From Ipomoea triloba (taxonomy: Eukaryota; Streptophyta; Magnoliopsida; Solanales; Convolvulaceae): a stretch of DNA of 64,000 nucleotides. How positions within the stretch are numbered: the stretch's first letter is position 1; every line of letters starts with the position of its first letter. The position numbers were made by a program, and so were the translations under genes. Below the pieces are notes generated by a model. That model was given only the letters and a program-made list of their open reading frames with translations. It did not search any database and was not told where the DNA came from. The stretch covers positions 14,801,272-14,865,271 of the forward strand of contig NC_044927.1 in NCBI RefSeq assembly GCF_003576645.1. Direction: 5' to 3'. This document shows positions 1 to 11,360 of this stretch, piece after piece.

Positions 1-200
1 GGTAGTTCCGGACGCAGCTGGTATTTAAAAAAAAAATACAGTTGCGTCCGGAATTCCCCTGTTCCGGATGCAGCTGGTAACTATCTGTGTCCGGGGCAAC
101 TCCGGACGCAGATAGTCAATGTCCGGGGCAACTCCACGGCATATGTGTCTGGAGAACTCCGGACGCAGATAGTCCAAAACTCCGGACGCAGATGTCTGTT
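1..200. repeat. Short GC-rich repeat cluster (TCCGGACGCAG)
   Basis: The word TCCGGACGCAG or close variants recurs about six times, mixed with GTCCGGGGCAACTCC. The cluster lies just upstream of a copia polypurine tract, so it is probably 3' internal sequence of that element, cut by the window edge. No coding capacity is visible. Confidence 0.6.
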
Positions 201-619
201 TCTGTACTAGTGATCATAAGTGGATACTACTCACATTAAGAGGAACTATCTCTATGGTTCATGTTTCTTTTGTTTCTTTGGGTTTGCACCAAGTGGGAGA
301 ATGTAACATTTTCTATTAATGTCACTATTAAGTGGTGCAAATCAATAGGCCATTTATGGCCACTATGTTGTGGTTTAAAGAATAGAAGTAACGGTTTCCG
401 TTACTTAGCCTATAATGATGGCACATAGGCTATATATATTAGTATGGTCATCCCACTGCTCCTATAAACAGAAAACTACACCATCTAGTTGATTAGGAGA
501 CAAAGTGGTAGACGAAACACTCTTTACAATCCTATGATGATGACAACTATGGCTGGAGGTAAACGATCCTATTAGCTTCCGCAATGAGGTTAGATTATTA
601 CAAATATTATATTGGTACA

Positions 620-2427
620 TGTTAGGAACATCATGTAATAGGTTTTGATGATACCAACTGTTAAGTAAGAATCCCCAAGTCTCGATACATAGGCAAAACA
701 ATGTAAGTTCGATAAGTAAACTAAGAGCGAAAATACAACCGGGTAATTTGAGCTCAACTCGGGAAATATTTAAGCTTAAGGTAAACTTGTTTGAACAACT
801 TAGAAGTTTTCGTGTTGTAAGCAAACAGATAGATCAGAAGCAGGCACGAGACAACTCTGGAGGAATAAGGGTCTACGAGACATCAACTAAGTCTCGAGAC
901 ACAAGCCAAGTTCGAGAGGTAAGGACCTCTCGATATACCTATCGAGTTCGAGACGTAAAGAATATTCGAGAGATAGACCTCTCGATACATGGGATTGAAA
1001 CATCAAGTGGTCGAGACATCTTCTATGGTCTCGATAAACCGGCACTTCTCCAAGAGGCTGAATGTTAGTCAACATGTGCAGATAAAATACTCTAAGTTTG
1101 GAGAAGAAGAATATCATGGAGATAAAATATTGAAGAGGTGCTGAGCGGGAGGTTTCAAAATGGACGGAAGTGGATGACACGTCAGACATCCACCACAAAC
1201 GGTCAAGAAGTGCACCAATCCTGAAGTGGTCAGATTCCCCAAACAAGGAATGATGGGAACATAAAAAGAGTAACTTTATCCAAAAGAAGCAAGTGAAGCA
1301 TGAACTCAAGAAAGTGGAATATGGAATATTCACTACAAAACAAAAGGCTCAAGTTACAAGACCACTACTCCATGAAAAATGCTGAAATTGTGCAAAGACC
1401 CATGTTCGGCGTGGGAGACCAATTTCAAACGGAATAGTTTTCCCTCCAACGGAACTATTCTTCTACTCTCATATATAAGGACGTAAAGACACAGAAGAAA
1501 CGCGGGTTTTGCGAAAGAGGTCAAGAGGTTAACAAGAGGTGTCTGATAAAAACGTTCCAGTGCAAAGTGCTTAACTTGGAATATCATCCTGATATTCAAT
1601 ACAACGAGAGAACACATCTTAGTGTTCGAAGAGAGTTACAAAGCTAAACTGTCATACATCCAGAAGGTGACCAAAGCTGCTCTACATCAAAGTTGATTCA
1701 ACGATAGCTTGTGGTCAGATTGGAGATTGTTACATTCAACTGTGACTATCAACAACGTCTTGCTTTGGATTAAGGAAGGGAGGTGGAGTATCCTGGCTGC
1801 TGTCCGAGCGAAAGAAACCTGAGGCTTGACGCGGGCTTGGTGATCAAAGGTCAAGTGCTCGAGAGGTGGAGTAACTGGAAGCGGGGAGAAAAACCTGAGG
1901 AGAGGCGGAGTAACCTGGCTGCTGTCCGAGCGAAAGAAACCTGAGGCTTGACGCGGGCTTGGTGATCAAAGGTCAAGTGCTCGAGAGGTGGAGTAACTGG
2001 AAGCGGGGCGAAAAACCTGAGGCTTGAGGCGGGCTTGGTGATCAAAGCTCAAGCGCTCGTTATTGTACTAGAAAGGGAAGTTTTTAGTGCAATCCTTCCA
2101 GGGAGTTTCTGGAAGAAGAGTGGAAGTAGGCGGGTTGGCCGAACCACTTAAAAATCTCTCTTGCATTTACTTTCTGTTTTTATCTCTCGCTAACTTCTCG
2201 ATTGCACTGCATATAATCACACCTCTCGAACTAACCCAAACTCGTGCTAACCAAAAAGGGGATAATATTTCCGCTGCGCATAAAACTTTGTCTTCACCTC
2301 GTGAGGTATCGAACCTAAACATCCTAAGTTCAATACACACGAGAGGTCGAAAAGATTTGCAAAATCTTATACAAGTCTATTCACCCCCCCCCCTCTAGAC
2401 TTGTACCCCATCCCCTTGGGACCAACA
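620..2427 (+). mobile_element. Solo LTR of a SIRE/Maximus-type copia element
   Basis: It starts TGTTAGGAAC and ends CTTGGGACCAACA. The end carries the CTATTCACCCCC...CTCTAGACTTG motif typical of SIRE/Maximus LTRs. Both sides carry the perfect 5-bp target duplication gtaca (615-619 and 2428-2432). At 1808 bp with no internal region it is a solo LTR left by LTR-LTR recombination. Its terminal GGGACCAACA matches, in inverted orientation, the start of the LTR at 16950, so the two are related families. Short open frames inside it look spurious. Confidence 0.85.
1783..2050 (+). repeat. 122-bp tandem repeat inside the solo LTR
   Basis: The block beginning CCTGGCTGCTGTCCGAGCG starts at 1792 and again at 1914 (period 122). 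It contains GGCTTGACGCGGGCTTGG and GGTGGAGTAACTGGAAGCGG. A partial third copy follows near 2020. Confidence 0.8.
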
Positions 2428-2444
2428 GTACATTTATTCTAACA

Positions 2445-2669
2445 CCTAGTCCACGATATAAATTGCCTAGATGGACCAACTTGGCTTAATTTAATCTAAT
2501 CTAATCTAATATATAATAACGTCATATCTTTTGGTCACAAAAACTCGATCAAATTCCCGCCCAAGTAAAACTACGGCGTTTTCGTCGATAGATATTGGTG
2601 GTTGCGTTTAAGATGTCTTGTAATTGCGACTTTTGAAATTTGATCAATTAGCTTTGGCTGCCCAAACAT
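2445..2669. other. Unassigned spacer
   Basis: This is mixed-composition sequence with a short (taatc)n run near 2490. I see no gene or transposon signature. It may be older host sequence between the two copia elements. Confidence 0.4.
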
Positions 2670-2814
2670 TGTTATTAAATAGATGAGAGCGTAATTCAAT
2701 GTATATTGATAATATGAAACCGAAAGATATAAAATACAAGAGATGCTCTAAACACAATATACAACCATAGAGTCCAAACTAGAATAGAACACAACTAAAG
2801 ATATAATCCTAATA
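2670..2814 (-). mobile_element. Putative 3' LTR of a degraded copia element
   Basis: On the minus strand the tract CTTGAGCTTGAGGGGGAGTA, a classic copia polypurine tract, ends near 2814. About 145 bp then run to ...TTAATAACA at 2670. The right edge is well placed by the tract; the left edge is inferred from the terminal CA. Confidence 0.5.
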
Positions 2815-4070
2815 CTCCCCCTCAAGCTCAAGTGGGATGAGAAATAACATTGAGCTTGTCACGTAGCAAAGTGAAACGAGGCCTAGCCAACGGCTTAGTG
2901 AAAATGTCAGCAACCTGATCCTTCGTAGAAATAAAGTTAACTAGTAACTCCCCCTTCGCCACTTTGTCCGTAACAAAGTGGTAGTCAATTTCAACGTGCT
3001 TCGTACGAACATGAAAAATAGGGTTAGCACAAAGATAAATAACCCCTATATTATCACACCATAGCCGGGGAGGTGACGCAAGAGGTCACCCCAACTCACA
3101 CATCAATGACACAAGTTAAGTAACCTTAACCGAGACATCTGCTAACGCTTTATACTCAGCCTCTGTAGACGATTGAGCCACAACCTTCTACTTCCGACAG
3201 GACCAAGAGATCAAATTAGAACGAAGATAATCCGCATAGCCACTAGTAGACTTGCGATCTTCAGGCGAACCAGCCCAGTCAGAGTCACTAAACGCATGCA
3301 AACATCCGAGGTAGACTAACGCAAACACAAACACAAACCAAACTCCGATACTAGGTAGGATCAACATACGGTTCAACTGAGTCATCAACAGACTGAGCAA
3401 CAGAAAGTGGCGTAACTAAGGCCTTACAATCAACCATTCCAGCACGCTACAAGATGTCACCCATATAACGACGCTGAAAAAGGAGCACACCTGGTTAAAG
3501 CCTTTCGCCACAAGACGAGCCTTGTAGCGCTCCACAGACCCATCAGATTTCCGCTTGACACGAAAAACCCACTTACAGCCGACCACATTCATACCAGGTT
3601 GAGCCGGAACAAGACACCAAGTCTGATTCTACAAGAGGGCGTTAAACTCTTCATCCATAGCCTCACGCCACTCACTATGACGAACTACCTGAGTAAAGCA
3701 TATCAGATCAAAAGGAGCAGGCGGAGACACCGAAGCATGCAAAGCTACCGGACCGTGAGACATGTGGCGTAACATCATCGGATGGGAGCGAGGAAGCCCA
3801 CGCATACACTTACAAGGGCGAGCAAAAACATGCCACATGAAAGCACCAACAACAATAACAGGCACCACCGACACAGGAGGCACCGCACGAGAGAACCCAG
3901 CAACTTCCCCTGACACACCAGTAACAGATTTAATATAACCACCAGTAGCGGGGCATGGAAAAGGAAAGCTGCATTCATCAAAATGAACATGTCTACACTT
4001 TACACACAAAAATCTGATTAGTGTTCAGGTCAATGCATCTATAACTACAGAAAGACTCAGAATAACCTAA
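2815..4070 (-). pseudogene. copia pol remnant (RNase H and start of RT), internally deleted
   Basis: Minus-strand frames give recognisable copia pol pieces. About 2830-3010 gives the RNase H C-terminus (HVEIDYHFVTDKV, ADIFTKPL). About 3140-3400 gives the RNase H core ([28 protein letters not shown]). About 3540-3660 gives the RT start ([28 protein letters not shown]). The polymerase core with the YVDD motif is missing because ARLVAKGF passes almost directly into RNase H. Stops and frameshifts abound. It is the body of the element whose LTR is at 2670-2814. Confidence 0.8.
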
Positions 4071-4124
4071 AAACACACACCGCGGTGGAGACCGGCAACC
4101 ACGACCACAGCTACCTCGCTGCTG

Positions 4125-4583
4125 TCAATGTCCATGACCTCTACCACACGAGGAGTCACCACGGTCGTCCTTGCTACGGCTTCGCTGAGCAACCATGGCA
4201 GCCGGAGAAGCCAGCGCACCACCAGGAACGTATTCATCACCACAGATGAATTCATTCGCCATCAAGAAATCAGACAGCTCGGCCAGCGTAACTGCCTCCT
4301 TCCTTGCCGTCAGGTTATCCACCAACGGACGATACTCTAAGCGAAGCCCTCGGAAAATGTACAGATTTTGGTCGGCAAGCGTCACTACCCTACCATCCAG
4401 CGCCAAATCTGCAACCAGCATTGAAGCTTTGCCAAGATAATCTACAACCGACTCATCACCCTGGTGTAGGCCTTGAAGCTGCCTTAGAAGCCGGAGAGTG
4501 CGGGCTCGCATCGCCGATCCCAACGCCTGTTCAACAGAGGGCCAAACCTGCTGGGAAGTAGTTTTTCCCACTGACAAGTGCAT
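4125..4583 (-). pseudogene. copia gag remnant
   Basis: A 152-residue frame resembles the UBN2/Retrotran_gag region of Ty1/copia Gag. It has the pattern ALGSAMRARTLRLLRQLQGL, then DYLGKASMLVADLAL, then LTARKEAVTLAELSDFLM. Protease and integrase, which should lie between gag and RT, are absent, so this copy has at least two internal deletions. The upstream end is cut by the gypsy element inserted at 4587. Confidence 0.75.
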
Positions 4584-4586
4584 GAC

Positions 4587-5905
4587 TGATGTAAGTTTAG
4601 TTGTGATGGTGAAAACGGCTGTGAATGTCGAACTATGAGGATTGGGGTTTATGACACGTAGAAAGTCGTTACCTAAACTATAGGCACTAAGGTCAATCCA
4701 TAAGGATCCAAGTAAATCATATTTGGTTTTGGATTAAAACTAATGTATTTTTGCTGTTTTGGATTAACGTGAAAACAAGATTAAAACTAGGATTAAAATC
4801 AATTGGGAAAGATGTGTTAGATTAGGTGTATTACTATATTGATGCATTTACCACTTCAATTGGGGGACGAACAATAACCCTAGGTTCTTGAGGCAAGCAC
4901 AAAAGAATCCAAGTTTCCACAAGGATTAGAACAAAGGTTGCCACATTTCCATGGCGTATCAACCTAAATTCTTTAAGAACAAAAGCTTTGTATGCCCCAA
5001 TCTACCCCTATTTCCATAGAAAGGAAATTAGGTTAGAGATTGGGAAGGCTCAAACCTTCCATCCAATTTCCATTGAAATGGAAGATTTTCCAAAGACAAA
5101 CAACAATCATTGCGCATTAATCATTGAAAGATAGAGCAAATAACCCAACTCAAATTCAAGAACCCTAAATGGGTGTTCATCTCCTTTATGCAATAATCAT
5201 ATAAATAGCATCAATAAGAGTAATAAACACCAAATCTAACCCATATAAACACCAACCCTAATCACTCATTTCTAGAGTAGACATAGCAATATCAAGCAAA
5301 GAAAGCATTAAATAGCAATAAATGTAAAGGAGAGAAGAGGTGAAGAAATAGACCACTTTTGTATTAAATGGAAGGGAAATGATGTTGAGATCCACTTCAA
5401 ATCCTTGTATTCAATGCTCCCAAGAGTTTCTAAGAGTAAATCTAAGCTAATCTAGGCTAATAAGTTCTAAGGAAATGAGGAAAAATAGTTCTAGGCTAGA
5501 TAGGGTTCGGAATTTCTCAAAAATGCATAAAAACAGCTTTTATACTGTGCAGGGACCGCGACATCCAGCCTAGCATCCAGCCAGTTGCTAGGTCGGATGG
5601 CTGGGCGAATCCTACAGCGGGTCATGCGGCCGCACATCCAGCCACATGCTCGGCCACATGTGATCAATTTTCCAGCTTTCCTCCCGCTTCGTGTTCCGCT
5701 GCTCCGATCCTCTTTGAGTGAAATCTAGGCCTCCAAAGTTGTTCCATTATGCTCCAGGAATCCTCCTATTGACTCGTTGTGACCTACTTTATCTAGAAAC
5801 ATCAAACCACACAAACAAATCATAGATTCCACTCAAACTAAAACACTTTGTTATCAAAAACGATTGAAGTATGGGGTAAAAAAGGGTTAAGAATCAAAGG
5901 TATCA
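4587..5905 (-). repeat. 3' LTR of gypsy element 1
   Basis: In plus orientation it starts TGATGTAAGTTTAG and ends AAAGGTATCA. It matches the first roughly 430 bp of the copy at 10931 with about 5% differences by eye. The adjacent CTCCCCCACACTAGAAC is the complement of the polypurine tract. A CG-dense block at about 5550-5665 (rich in CATCCAGCC, GCGGCCGC, CTCGGCC) stands out from the AT-rich LTR and is treated in the findings. Confidence 0.85.
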
Positions 5906-7628
5906 ACTCCCCCACACTAGAACTTTTGCTTGTCCTCAAGCAAAGACAAGAATAATCACTACCAAGCAATGAACATTTATTCCACTTCCTTCCAGTACCA
6001 CCAAATAGTCCACAAACCCATTCATGACAACCTGTCCAATTTCAAGAATCATATAGGCTTTACAAACGAGTTTCCTTCTCAAGCCAATAATCAAGTGCCA
6101 AAATTATTAGATTAGGTGAGGACCCTGTGTGCACAAATGCTAAGTTGAGATTATGCAAAACATGGCTAAAGATGAGATCCCATAGGCTTGCCTTTCGTAC
6201 TCCCACTAGATTAACCTTTGGAGTGTATGAAATGATCAAATAGGTCTTTATTCGGCTTATAACGGGGCTAAGGGTAAATGGTTTAACAAAGAAGGGGTAA
6301 GGAAAGTAAACAAAAGGAGAGAGTTCCACATCTATTCACAAACTAGGCTAGAAGAGAATTGATAGTAAAGAACAAATGAGCACTCTACAAAGAAGATTAG
6401 GGAACACTCTCAAAAGGTGGGAGATTGACACAAAGATCAAGGAAAGAATAAACACTTTAGCTTTTATTCACTTATTTTCTTTTTTCTTTCACTTTTCATG
6501 AATTTCAAACATCTTTTTCAACTTTTTCAAACATCTTTTTCTTCATCACTTTTTCTCTTTTTCTCAATTCTACAATCAAACACATTTCTACAACTCACTC
6601 TATTTATTTGACAAACCCCCCACACTAGAACAAAGCTACGTAGAGTGATGCAATTAAAGATAGGCTCCAACAAGAATCTCTTCTAACTTATGAACAAATG
6701 CTACATTCTCTCAAGGGTGGAAGGGAAATATATATATTTTTTCTTTTTAGCTAAGGGCTAAGAGGGTGAATTAACAGGGGTAAAACAAAGAAAAACAAAC
6801 ATAGAGGTGGAACAAGTGCTAAGCACTTTATTGAATGAACAAAAGGCTCAAAAGGGGACAACTATGGATAAACACATATTAATAGGGTAGGCTAAAAGGC
6901 TAAGGGTTAAACAAAAATGGCCTATATCATTTCAAATCATGCAATTTCCTAGGATTTCTCATTGGGGAGTAATAGAGCAAGTTCTAGCAAAACAACCGTT
7001 ACCAGAATCTCACATAAGCCTTCACTAGCTAAGCACAACACACAGGATCAAAATTATTCATTTATTCACATGCAAACAAGGATAGCAAACGGGGAAAGGG
7101 GAAGAAGAAAGATTTTTTTTTTTTTGCGAGCAAACGGCCGGGTAATCGGCCTAGCATATGGCCGGATGTTAGGCCGTGTGCTAGGTGCCTGGAACATCAA
7201 TTATGCACTGTAAATACTCTTAAAACCTCCGGCTACCCATTCGGCCGGATGGTGCCCTCTCCAAAAGCGAAAAAATTTTGTGTTGATCTAAAAGCTATGA
7301 TTTCATCACCAATTCATCCCCAGACAACTTCTAAGCAATTTAGCACTTCAAAGATTCAATTTCATTCAAATTTCCATCATTCCCAACACTCTTCAATGCA
7401 CTTGGGATCATTCCTCACTCAAATTTTTCAATTCAAACCACCCAAAAGCAACCAAATTCTCCCCATCAATGCAATGCAACACTTAAGATTTATGAAATGC
7501 AATAGATATATGCCAAAGAACTTAGGGACAAGTTCCAACTCTTAAAACAAAAAGGAAATAAGTAAAGGCATGGAAAATAAGATAGCATGGGGTGTCTCCC
7601 ATGAAGCGCTAAATTTAATGTTGCTAGC
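5906..7628 (-). other. Non-coding 3' internal region of gypsy element 1
   Basis: No conserved reading frame. It begins with the box CTTGTCCTCAAGCAAAG (5931-5947), shared with gypsy element 2 and, inverted, with gypsy element 3. A CG-rich block at 7130-7250 (GGCCGG, CCTAGCAT, GCTAGG words) resembles the block in this element's own LTR. Several runs such as GTATAGGGTAGGCTAA-type purine tracts recur in gypsy element 2. Confidence 0.6.
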
Positions 7629-7648
7629 TCGACTCGACCTTATTTTCA

Positions 7649-8977
7649 TCAAGTTCCGGTGGGAATGAAATGGGATTGAGGCCTTCCAAGCCTTGAGAGA
7701 TCTCTCATGAACTTCTTGTATAATGAGGAATGACCATTTAAGTTTTTCACATCTTTTGTCATGGTTGAGGGTGGCACTTTCAATGGGACTTCAATTTCGT
7801 CATGATTGTCTTGTACTCTTTCAAAAATTTTCTCCTTGATCTCAATCACTTTGCACTCATCAACATAGGATGGTTGATGTTTGGCCATCTTAAAGATATC
7901 AAACTCAATTTTGTTTTCGGCGACCTCCATTATGGGCATTACCAGCTTGCCTCTCTTAACATCAATGATCGCGCCGGCGGTAGCTAGGAAAGGCCTACCA
8001 AGGATGATGGGGACCTTGGTGTCTTCCTCTATGTTAAGAACCACGAAGTCTCCCGGGATAAGAAATTGGTCAATCATGACCGGGATATCTTCAAACACAC
8101 CAACCGAGCGTTTTATGGAATGATCCGCCATCTTCAAGGTCATATTGGTCGGCTTGGGCTCACCGAGATTAAGCCTTTTGCATAGAAAATAAGGAATTAG
8201 GCTCAACTTGCCCCCAAGTCACACAAAGCATGACTCACAACAAACCCTCCAACAATACAAGGTATAGCAAAACTTTCGGGGTCTTTCAACTTGGGGGGCA
8301 AGTTTGTTTGAAGCACTGCACATGTTAAGGCCCCCTCACTTAGATCAACAATCGCACTCTTTTCCAATTGCTTCTTGTTGCCCAAAATATTCTTCAATAA
8401 CTTCTTGTATGATGGAATTTGAGTGACGACCTCAATAAAGGGCATGGTGACCTCCAACTTATTAATCATTTTATGAAATCTGCTCTCTCTCTCTCTAGGT
8501 TTCCTTTAATTTTCACAACCGTCGTGGAAATGGCAATAAGTTGTATGGTACCACCGAGTCCTCAATCTCTTTGCTTTTTCGCCCTTTCCTTTTACTAACA
8601 TTTCGCTCTTCTTGCATAGGAGCCTTTTCCTTTGATTTGTCTTTTTGGATAAGTGGGTCCTCATCATTGTCACTCTCAAGAATGTTTTCAATTTCAACTT
8701 CTTCTTTTTCTTGGTCACCTTCATTTTTCTCAACTTCATTCTCAATCACTTGATCATTGGATGGGTATGGTGGATCTTTCAAAGCTTTCCCACTTCTAGT
8801 GGTGATGGCATTCACTTGATGTCTATGATTTTCGGTGGTAGCTGGGAGTTTACCACTAGAAGAGGAAACTTGAAGAGGAACTTGATTGCCTCCCCCTTGA
8901 CTTTGGGTCTTAAGATTTTCCATCTTGGATTGACGCTTGTTCATTTGGTTCATGATCATGCTCATGAAAGTTTTCAT
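7649..8977 (-). pseudogene. gypsy 1 gag C-terminal linker and aspartic protease, frameshifted
   Basis: The upstream frame (8513-8977) is the charged C-terminal Gag linker containing NAITTRSGKAL, a motif common in Athila/Tat Gag. Next is the protease: PCIVGGFVVSHALCDLGAS (DLGAS catalytic motif, about 8210) continues in another frame as LIPYFLCKRLNLGEPKPTNM and PIILGRPFLATAGAIIDV. An apparent one-base deletion directly after the DLGAS codons (about 8203-8208) breaks the frame at the active site. The frame ends at 7649 and no RT follows. Confidence 0.85.
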
Positions 8978-8979
8978 AT

Positions 8980-9480
8980 CTAGATCTTGTGTAGCTTGAG
9001 ATGACCCTTGATGGCCTTGATTGTTTCCATACCCTTGTCCTTGGTTGCCTCTCCATTGGTTTCCACCCCTATTTCCTTGATTTTCTTGGAAGCCTGGGGG
9101 TGGATTTCTTCCTTGATTGTTCCATTGAGAACCATATTGATTTCTCCCTTGTTGCCCGAAACCTTGATAGCCTTGACCTTAGCCTTGGGGTTTAGAATAC
9201 CCAACCATATCAATTTGTTCCATATTTTGTGATGAGCCTTGGCCATTAGCATCCAACAAATAACAAGATTGGGAAGTATGGTTCCCTCCACATATAGCAC
9301 AACAGGCTACCATAGCCATATATACTCTGCGGTCCGGGTAAATGACAAGGAGAAGATGGGTGAGAGTAGAGAGTGGATGAGTAAGGAGCTTGGGGTGGCG
9401 GTTGAGTCACTACTTGCACACTTTGTTTCGACCCTTGCATCATTTGTTTCAACATGTGTTGTTTGAAGTAATATGCGATG
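8980..9480 (-). pseudogene. gypsy 1 gag nucleocapsid region, decayed
   Basis: Shifted frames together encode a zinc-knuckle-like CAICGGNHTSQSC at about 9260-9300, then a Gly/Asn/Gln-rich stretch (GNQWRGNQGQGYGNNQG). This is typical for the region between the Gag capsid domain and protease. Stops and shifts interrupt it, and a short duplicated segment (ATTTCAAGTATGGTCTTTGA-like) around 9470-9650 adds further disruption. Confidence 0.65.
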
Positions 9481-9589
9481 TTTCAAGTATGGTCTTTGAG
9501 CTACTCAAACATCCCGGCCGGTTTTTCCTTCTTGAGTGGGTCACTCCTCTCATTATACCAATATGCGGTGTTTGAAGTAATCAGCTCAA

Positions 9590-10280
9590 TCAGTTCTCTC
9601 CATATTTCGGGCCTATGTCCATGAAAATGTCCCCGAATGATGATGTATCAAGTATGGTCTTTGAGCTATCCAATAGACCCTCATAGAATGAAGAAATAAA
9701 GTCCCCTGGGGTGAGCAAATTCTTGGGACATTGCCTTCTCAACTCCTTAAACTTCTTCCATGCTTCATGTAGATTCTCATTCCCAAATTGTTGGAAGTTT
9801 TGAATGAGCTTTTTCAATTTCGTGGCCTTTGCTGGTGGGCAATACTCTTGCATGAATGCCTTGTATAATTGCTCCCATGTGAGAAAATGGTTGGCCGGAA
9901 AGGAGTTGAGCCAAATTAAAGCTTGATCACGGAGTGAAAATGGGAACAACCTCAACTTTATAGCATCACTCGGAATCCCATTCATCTTGATTGTTTGGCA
10001 TATCCGGTCAAAGTGCACCACATGAGCTTTCAGGTCCTCCACTCTTGCAACTCCAAATTGGTTGGCTTGGACCATTTGTATGAGATATGTCTTAAGCTCA
10101 AAATTGTTTTGCATCCACCCTCGGGTATACAATGCAATCTTCCTCTTCAAATTCCAGGGCTAGATGAGCCGCTATTGGTGGTTGCACACCTTGTTGAAAC
10201 ACAGGTGGGATCCCTTGTGGAAAGTTTTGTGCAAATTGTTGAAAGAGATCGGGATTCATTTGATTTAGAAGGTGATGCAT
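9590..10280 (-). pseudogene. gypsy 1 gag capsid region (Retrotrans_gag)
   Basis: The main frame of 186 codons (9590-10150) holds the Ty3/gypsy Gag core: HFDRICQTIKMNGI, AIKLRLFPFSLRDQALIWL, FLTWEQLYKAFMQEYCP, and then FKELRRQCPKN. The N-terminal extension continues to about 10280 in another frame (HHLLNQMNPDLFQQFAQNF). It is clearly homologous to the Gag of gypsy element 2 (54592 onward). Gag assembles the virus-like particle; this copy is broken. Confidence 0.8.
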
Positions 10281-10907
10281 CCCAATCCCTTGCCCTTGTT
10301 GTTGTGGTTGAGGTTGTTGTTATTGCCCATAACCTTGGGGGATGGCACCTTGATAGACAAGAAATTGGGTTTGCGGCATCGCCATTCCTCCTCCGAAGTA
10401 GGGGTTCACATTTGGGTTCGCCATGAATTGTTGTACCAGTATTTGGATGGGAGGTACTGGTACTAGAGGCGCATTTGGTTGCCCTCCTTGATTGTCCTCA
10501 TGATGTTCCCCTTACCTCGGATTTTGTATAGTGCTTGTTCCATTAGGGGAGATTTGCCCCGGGTTGCTAGTGTCTTCGATCTCCATTTCAATCTCAAAGT
10601 TTTCAAACTCCTTGAGCCACCTGAGCAAGATCTTTTTGTCCCTCCTTATGTCCTTCAAAAGCTCTTGGTTAAGTTAAGGGGAATCAAGTTCACTCTCCCC
10701 TTTGATCTTGTGTGCATAAACTAAGAAGACACCTAGCATCAAACACCAAACAAAACAAACTTTGAAGCACTTTTGGTTATGGGTTAGTGAAAATAAAACT
10801 TAAGGTAAAATAAAACAATAATAGAAATAAAAACTTGATCTCCTAAGGATTTACTAACCTTAGTGCTAAAAAATAAAGGTAAAAACTCAATACAACCAAA
10901 TTACCAA
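10281..10907 (-). other. gypsy 1 leader and gag 5' region
   Basis: Gln/Pro-rich coding-like pieces extend to about 10550. The untranslated leader then runs to the primer-binding site. No intact start is visible. Confidence 0.5.
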
Positions 10908-10925
10908 TCCCCGTCAACGGCGCCA
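10908..10925 (-). promoter_or_regulatory. Primer-binding site, tRNA-Asp type
   Basis: The minus strand reads TGGCGCCGTTGACGGGGA, one mismatch from the TGGCGCCGTTGCCGGGGA site that Athila-type elements use to pair with tRNA-Asp. It lies 5 bp from the 5' LTR. Confidence 0.85.
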
Positions 10926-10930
10926 AAAAG

Positions 10931-11360
10931 TGATGTAAGTTTAGTAGTGATGGTGAAAACGGGTGTGAATGTTGAACTAGGAGGATTGGGGTTTATGGCA
11001 CGTAGAAAATCGTTACCTAAACTCTAGGCACTAAGGTCTTGGAATCCATAAGGATTCAAGTAAATCATATTTGGTTTTGGATTAAAACTAAAGTATTTTT
11101 TGTGTTTTGGATTAACGGAAAAACAAGATTAAAACTAGGATTAAAATCAATTGGGAAAGATGGGTTAGATTAGGTGTATTACTCTATTGATGCATTTAAC
11201 ACTTAAATTGGGGGATGAACTATAACCCTAGGTTCTTGAGGCAAGCACAAAAGAATCCAAGTTTCCACAAGGATTAGAACAATGGTTGCCACATTGCCAT
11301 GGTGTATCAACCTAAATTCCTTAAGGACAAAAACTTTGTAAGCCCCAAATTAAACCAATA
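10931..11360 (-). repeat. Truncated 5' LTR of gypsy element 1
   Basis: It starts TGATGTAAGTTTAG, like the copy at 4587, and follows it until about 11360, where similarity ends after AGCCCCAA. About 900 bp of LTR are missing, including the far edge that should carry the second target duplication. Confidence 0.8.

Larger units (their letters stand above)
284..2444 (+). mobile_element. 3' end of a Ty1/copia element: PPT plus LTR, split by a solo LTR
   Basis: A purine-rich tract (CACCAAGTGGGAGAATG, ending near 301) is followed by TGTAACATT at 302, the usual polypurine-tract to LTR junction of plant copia elements. A TATA-like ctatatatatta lies near 430. The LTR reads to 619, is interrupted by the solo LTR at 620-2427, and resumes after the duplicated gtaca to end in ...TTCTAACA at 2444. 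Without the insertion it is about 330 bp long, a normal size for a small copia LTR. The body of the element would lie to the left of the window. Confidence 0.6.
4587..11360 (-). mobile_element. Gypsy element 1: pol-less Athila/Tat-like LTR retrotransposon
   Basis: On the minus strand the order is: truncated 5' LTR (10931 to about 11360), primer-binding site (10908-10925), gag, protease, a long non-coding part, a polypurine tract (about 5906-5925) and a 3' LTR (4587-5905). No reverse transcriptase, RNase H or integrase is present between protease and 3' LTR, so it could only have moved with enzymes supplied in trans. The flank at 4582-4586 is atgac. The matching duplication is lost because the 5' LTR is cut off. 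It sits inside the copia gag remnant. Confidence 0.85.

Noticed and set aside
462..1333. Small frames at 462-824, 748-1068 and 887-1333
   Set aside because: They lie within nested LTRs, overlap each other on both strands and have no recognisable domain.
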